64,000 bases of DNA from positions 41,439,167 to 41,503,166 of the forward strand of contig NC_081850.1 in NCBI RefSeq assembly GCF_963259705.1. The letters are read 5' to 3'. Below, piece by piece: positions 58,400 through 64,000 of the stretch (positions within the stretch are counted from its first letter, which is position 1; the number at the start of each line of letters is the position of its first letter). The notes beneath the pieces were generated by a model. The model worked only from the letters and a program-made list of their open reading frames with translations. It ran no database searches and was not told where the DNA came from. The position numbers were made by a program, and so were the translations under genes. The DNA comes from Myotis daubentonii (Eukaryota > Chordata > Mammalia > Chiroptera > Vespertilionidae).

Positions 58400-60130
58400 T
58401 TTTTAGTAAGAGCATATAACCAGACAGATATTGTTGTTATCATTTTTTAACCATTGGAATCATCTTTCATTTCTCTTTTAATTGATAAATTTAATATTTA
58501 TAATTTAGTGATTACTAATATATTTAATTTTATTCTTATCCTTTTCTGGAGCTTGCTCATTATGATTAATTTTATTTGGTTCTTTTCTTCTGTCTTGCCT
58601 TCTATTGATTCTATGAAGTTATTCTTCATTTTCTCTTTCCCTTTTCCATTATTTTGAAGATTGTACATGTAATATTACTATATTTTTCCATATTTTCCTT
58701 AAAATCTTAACAAAATATTTTATATACAAAACCTAAAACCATTTCTCTATCTTCCTCCAAAACAAACCTGATAATTCTCCATAAGCATATTACTGTTGTC
58801 TACAATATTTGTTTCATTTTTATTTCTACTTTAAAGAGTTTTTTACTATTATTTTGCCATAATTATTTTGTCATAAGTACTTTACTTTGTCCACAAATTT
58901 GCCATTTCTTCTTTTATACTAATCCTTCCTTTTGAGTTTAATTTATTTCACCCTAAAACATAACACTTTTATTTCCCTCCTTGGAGATCTTTCAATGGTA
59001 AGTTTTCTTAGTCTTCAACGAAAATATATTTAACTAGGGGCCCGGTGCCCTCTCACAGTCCAGGAACCTGCAGGGTATGTGATGGCTTAGGCCTGTGGGC
59101 CTAAGTCTCAGTCTGGCCTCCCTCTGTGGGAGGTGACCAGCAGGCCGATCAGGGGACAGCAATGGCTGGCGAGCAGCTGGCCCCACCCCACTTCACCCCA
59201 TCACCCCTCTGCCGCCACTGGTAGCAGCTGCCTCCCATCCTGCCCCCTCATCACTGTCCCCTCCCTCTGCCCGCTGGCACATGCCTTGGCTGACCTGGCA
59301 TTGCCTGCTTGCCAGCCCCACCAATGGTCATTCCACTGTTCGGTCGATTTGCATATTACACTTTTATTATATAGTATTTGTCTTTACTTGAGGTAGATTA
59401 TTTTTAGATGGGTGAATAGCTTTAGTTTAATAATATTTCTCTCAGCACTATGAAGATCAACTATTGTCATCTGACCCTTATTTTTAGCTTTGAGGAGGCC
59501 ATTTTCAAGCTAACTATTCTTCCATTCTAAATGTACCTGTCTGTGCTTTCTCGTAGCTTTTAAGAATTAAGGGAGGTCTATAATTTCACTACCTTGTGGC
59601 TAGGAGTGTATGGATTTTGTTTGTCCTTCCCTTAATTAATTATATTTCCTGTAGTTTGGAGCCTTTCATAGATTTGATAAAAATTTAGCCCTTATCTCTG
59701 AACGTATTTTCTCTATTCTTCTGATTATTACTTCTCATAAGTGTAATATTGGACTTCCCTAGTTTAGTCTTTTTCTATAATCTCCATTTTATAATTTTCA
59801 TGTCTTTGTTTCTGTGCTCATTTTGGGTAATTTCCCCCATCAGTATTTCTATTTATGAATTCTCTCTTCATCTGCATCTAAACATGTCTGTAACTCTTTT
59901 ATTGTATTGTTAATATCACTTACTATAATTCTCAGTTTTTAAATTATATTTAAATTATCTTACCTTGCCAATGCTTTTCTCCCTATATTGTGTTATTCTT
60001 TTCTTTAGTACAATTACTTCAATTAGCATTTTAGACATATTTGTTTTATAACTTTAAAAATATTTATATTCTCACTGTCTGAAGCTCTTCAGATTATAAT
60101 TTCTCCCTATCAAATCTTGCTTTTGGTGGA
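58400..60130 (-). mobile_element. Probable ancient L1-derived sequence, split by a Helitron
   Basis: T-rich on the plus strand with 'attttctctattcttctgattattac', 'tcatgtctttgtttctgtgctc', 'tttatgaattctctcttcatctgcatctaaac' reminiscent of reversed ancient L1 interior. Too diverged for a firm call. Confidence 0.4.
59034..59375 (-). mobile_element. Helitron (HeliBat-like) lacking the 3' hairpin
   Basis: CTAG at 59034-59037 and GGGGCCCGGTGC present, but the sequence passes directly to 'cctctcacagtcc', so the terminal stem is missing. 5' end TATATAATAAAAGTGTAATATGC at about 59375 with TC changed. GC-rich interior, no Rep/helicase. Confidence 0.87.
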
Positions 60131-61039
60131 CTACAACTTGAGTATTTTTAAATTTGGGTGATGTGAGCTAAAGTATGTATCCTGTGGGACATGGGTTGTG
60201 GGAGTATTTCCCCAAAGGAGTTGTGTGCTTGCTCTGACTTGCAGGACCTGAATGAATCACAATGCTGAGACCAAGATTTTTTTTTTTTTCAGTTGTGATA
60301 TTGTCTGAACTACATAGGTAGCATAAAAAATGTGGACTCCCACACGAGTAGAAAGAATAAAATTGGAGTTTAGAATTTTTAGGAAAGACTGATATTTTTC
60401 ATCTCAAGTAGGAATGAGATTTGAACCTCTGTCCCAATAGGTTCAATTATTCTTATTCACCCTTAATTTTAGAATATGGCCTTTTAAAATCCCTGACTTT
60501 ATGCTGGTGTTCCACTAATAAGTCTGATTCTCACAGACCCATAGCCTCCTTCCCTGTACAAGGGAAGGAATTAAACAGAGCTCTAAGGTGTGAGAGAAAT
60601 AAAATGTCTCTCTTGTCTCTTTTAGGACATCTGTAATATCAATTCCCATGTTTATGCCTCTAATGTTTAGTCCCTGTTTCCTTCACCTGCTTTTTTATTT
60701 TTCTTTCTATATTGAAAAAAAAAGAATGTTCTTATACATTTTAAAAAATTTGTTAGTTTTTACTCATAACTTTTAGGTACTTGTAGTGAGAAATATTTTA
60801 GACTATTTACTATACCACCTTGCCAAAACAAGATGTATAGAAGATGGTTTTACAACACAAATGGTGTGTCACTCTCCTGCCTAAAATCTTCAATGACTTT
60901 ACATTGCTAATGGATATTTTTTCAGCATGTGGCATGTTATTTTCCATGAAAATCTATCCATTTCTTATACATTAATTTACTTAATATGTCTCTTAATAAT
61001 TACTGCTAATATTTTAAGTGATTAAAACATATAGACATA
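60131..61039. other. No recognisable gene or repeat
   Basis: AT-rich with a T11 run at 60281. A 71-codon frame at 60421 has no recognisable domain. Confidence 0.5.
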
Positions 61040-61120
61040 ATTCTATGCACTTCATAGTTAACAAATCATTTAATGTTAATGCAAAACTATAAGTATTATC
61101 ATTATCCCCATTTTAAATGT
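61040..61120 (-). repeat. Possible MIR fragment
   Basis: 'aaatcatttaatgttaatgcaaaactataagtattatcattatccccattttaaatg' resembles reversed MIR/MIR3. Confidence 0.5.
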
Positions 61121-63121
61121 ATTGGCTTTACATCTGACTTGTCTTTCCTCTTTTCTTCTCTATGCTTTTGTTTTCTATATTCCTATTGAACAAATTGCCT
61201 AACCTTAAAATTGGGATGTCCTCTTAGACTCTGTCATTTCCTATTGCCCCCATATTGAATCATCAAACACTGTCATTTCCACCTCTGAAACAGCTTATGT
61301 CTGCATGAGCTATACATTTCAATCATCACTGCTACTTTGCCTGTATAAGCCATGATATATGAGCAGATAAGGGACAGGTAATGCATTCCAGCCAGAAGAT
61401 ACAGCTCGTTCTTCTACTCAACCCTCATACTCAGCTCAAGAATTATGTCTTTAATAAAGAGTTCTCTGGCTCTTCTGGACATGTTTAATGGAGCATTTCT
61501 CCATGCTCAAATAGTTCAGTATAACTACTGCTCTTCTCATAAACACAGCAGTGCATTTTTTCCCAATAAGCCCATAGTTTTCCCAAGGCCTGTGTCAGAA
61601 GACCTACTGGACTATTGCACAAGTCTGAGATATCAACTTTCATTCTGGAGCCAACTTACAAAAGGAAACTGTATTTTACCTAAAAAATTGCAGCATTGTA
61701 GTGGAAAGAATAATAACCAACAGCTTAAGACATTTTGAAGTGTGCATTTAAGGCAGCCAAACAGGAGCATTCACTGCTAGCCCAGTGACTCTCCACACAG
61801 CAGCCTGGCAATGCCTATCGTCAATCTGTATGTCTCAGCAAAATATCAAATATATTCATGCCTTGGGCAACTGAACCCACCAGGAAGCAAGGAAGCATTA
61901 AAAACATAAATTTTAAATTGTGAATAAATGAATAAATACAAAAATAATAAATGTTTATTGAATGCTTATACATGTGTAAGATACTCAAGAAGTAAATGAA
62001 TATTTCATTTTTTATAGAATAGATTCCTTAAAAAGTGAGATATTAGAATTTATTATTTTAATCTTATTTATTCATACCCAGAACACTGCTCTTGGTGACA
62101 TATACACACACATGATTTCTTAACTCTTTTAATGGAATGTCTTTGTCCCAGATATGTATGGTACCCCCTTCTGACCGTAAATGGGAAAATTCTGGCAATA
62201 ATGTAAGCTCATTCCCTCTTACCTCAGGTATCTCTCTAGCTTATGGCACTCATTTAAAGCCCTATAAGTCTGTTCCTGGTACTGTAAACTCACAGAAGCA
62301 TCTTTGGAACCAGATCATCCTGGATAACATTTACAGACCATTTAGCCTGTAAAGTAGAATTATCTCCAAGTTCTTCAAGCAGTTTTTTTTTTTTTTACCT
62401 CTTATGCAATCACACAAAAAAGTCAGTCTTTCTGCTGATCTGAAACACAGTTTAGGATCCCTAGCTCTTGATATTTTAATAAATTTTAATATATCCCTTT
62501 GACGTGTCTTCCCACCTGAATTAGAAATCCTATAATATAATGTTTTGTTGGGCAACTGTGTATCCCTGTGAAAGAAAATCAAATCTTCTCCTTACACATT
62601 ATACTGTTTTTAATTATTTTTTACCCTTCTTTTTTCTTCCTATGGTTGTTATGAGACATTCAAAAAATTAAAAAAATTTTTTTCTTAATTATTCTCCCAG
62701 TTGTTCTCTTATTCCTCTTTTACCTAATTCCATTGTAAAGGCTCTCCTTTTTCTTTCCTCCTCCTCGTCCTGCTCTTCCACTCCCTTCTTTTCTTCTTCA
62801 TTCTTCTTTTCTTCCTTATTCAAGTTCCCATCTGCTGCACCTGCCTTGAACTAAAAATGGTTCCTATGACTGAATCTGGGCTCTGATTATCTGAAATGTG
62901 CTTCCTCTCTTTGTACTTACAATATTTCTTTCTCTTACATGTTGTGCATTGCTCTGGGTTCCCTCTCCTGCTCTGTCTTTTTCTATGAGCTGGAAGTAAC
63001 AGCTCACATCCTGCTGAAGCTGATTCTACTGCCTACAGCACTCTACACTTTGCCCCCATGCCAATCCAGTCCGGCATCCATCACTCATTGTTGATGCTTA
63101 CCACAGGGTACTTAAGTACAT
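61121..63121. other. No recognisable gene or repeat
   Basis: Mixed sequence; pyrimidine-rich stretch at 62740-62820. A 97-codon frame at 61445-61738 has no domain or conservation that I can see. Confidence 0.5.
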
Positions 63122-63225
63122 AAAATCTCGGGTCCAAATCCAAGCTCTGACTTTCATTAGCAGTATGACCTTTGAAAAGATTCCTATTTTTTTCTGAACC
63201 TCAGTTTTATATATTCTATTCTCCA
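63122..63225 (+). repeat. MIR 5' half
   Basis: 'ctcgggtccaaatccaagctctgactttcattagcagtatgacctttgaaaagattcctatttttttctgaacctcagtttt' is MIR. Confidence 0.7.
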
Positions 63226-63644
63226 ACAACCACTTTATTGCCTCCTAGCTCACGTGCTCAAACACAATAGATACTAGACTAATAATTGTGTAAAGACATC
63301 TTGTGTCTGCCTCTTGGACCTCGGTATGTTCACCTTTTCCTACAATTCTACTTCAGGGCTCTCTGGTACATTCAGTCTTTGAAGACTTGAGAGGTCTATA
63401 ACATCTTATCCAGCTTGAAGGAAAGCAGACCCAACACACGAAAATCAACCTCCCTAAGGCCAACTTTCTTTGAGCTCAATACTTCTGACCACAGTGCTAG
63501 AAACAAGTGTCCACTATCCTTTGAGAGACTAAGAAAATAATTCAGCCAACATCGAACTTGGTAAAAAGTCCATGCTTAATGTGCTGCACTCTAACAGTGA
63601 ATGTTCTTCCTCTTGTCTGATCCAACCTTCCTTCACTGTCCTGC

Positions 63645-64000
63645 TATATTAGTTTTCTTTTGCTGCATAACAAATGACCACAAATCTAGTGGCTTAAAAC
63701 AAGACACTTTTTTTTTTTATTTCACAGTGTCCATGGGTCAAGGTTCTGGGTGGTGCTTCTCTGAGTCCTCGACTTGGGACCTCACCAGGCTGCATCAGAT
63801 GTCAGCCAGGACGAGTTCTCATCTGGAGACTCACCCTGGGAGGAATCCAAGCTCATTCAGATTATTGGCCCCATTCTTTTCCTTGAGGCTGCTGTATGGT
63901 TGAGGGCTCTTGGTCACTACTGGCTGTTTGTTGAAGGCTACCCTTCAGACCCTAGAAGCTTCCCAAAGTTCCCTGCCATAGGCAATCTACTACTAATCTG
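63645..64000 (+). repeat. MLT1 ERVL-MaLR LTR, cut by window edge
   Basis: 'tattagttttcttttgctgcataacaaatgaccacaaatctagtggcttaaaacaagacac', then 'cctcaccaggctgcatcagatgtcagcc' follow MLT1 order. Confidence 0.8.

Noticed and set aside
61445..61738. 97-codon frame
   Set aside because: No domain, no neighbouring exon structure; composition like surrounding non-coding DNA.

Overview
This is mammalian nuclear DNA, almost certainly from a vespertilionid (vesper) bat. Several repeat families occur together. Young HeliBat-type Helitrons have 5'-TC ends, a 3' hairpin followed by CTAG, and insertion between A and T. VES tRNA-derived SINEs, SPIN-type hAT elements with 8-bp target duplications, a Tc1/mariner element and laurasiatherian-style L1 tails are also present. 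Helitrons at this density, combined with VES and SPIN, are known in Vespertilionidae and in no other mammal family I know of. I cannot name the genus.

I find no host protein-coding exon, rRNA or tRNA gene, CRISPR array or bacterial feature that I can defend. The window reads as an AT-rich gene desert or a very large intron. The only protein-like reading frame with recognisable motifs is a broken Tc1/mariner transposase (43288-43977).

Layout. 1-2400: two abutting minus-strand Helitrons, a hexanucleotide microsatellite, a plus-strand Helitron, then a compact non-autonomous class II endogenous retrovirus with matching short LTRs and a 6-bp target duplication. 2.4-18 kb: old MIR, MER5/MER20, L1 and L2 relics in unrecognised sequence, plus one VES SINE inserted into another. 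18.2-19.4 kb: an L1 split by a Helitron. 22-29 kb: an old hAT element, a mariner MITE, a 76-bp hAT MITE, and an L1 3' end split by a Helitron, then another Helitron. 32-35 kb: an ERVL-MaLR LTR, two SPIN copies in opposite orientations, and a Helitron. 38-44.8 kb is the most active stretch: VES, MIR split by MER5A, Helitron, a 1.6-kb Helitron with a 405-bp internal duplication, SINE, hAT MITE, and the Tc1 element inside an ERVL LTR, then another Helitron. 50.7-52.4 kb: three Helitrons joined head to tail. 52.6-54.2 kb: an L1 3' half with a mariner MITE at its end. 54.9-64 kb: small Helitrons, VES, L1 tails and an MLT1 LTR at the right edge.

I count 17 Helitron copies, about 8.7 kb or 13-14% of the window, and none encodes Rep/helicase. 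They must have been mobilised by an autonomous copy elsewhere. The most informative observations are the two head-to-tail Helitron arrays, the 405-bp Helitron-internal duplication with one visible mismatch, the promoter/first-exon-like cargo in the 50.8-kb Helitron, the DD36E-spaced chimeric Tc1 element, and the compact ERV. All family assignments were made by eye from remembered consensus features. Boundaries without a target duplication are approximate.
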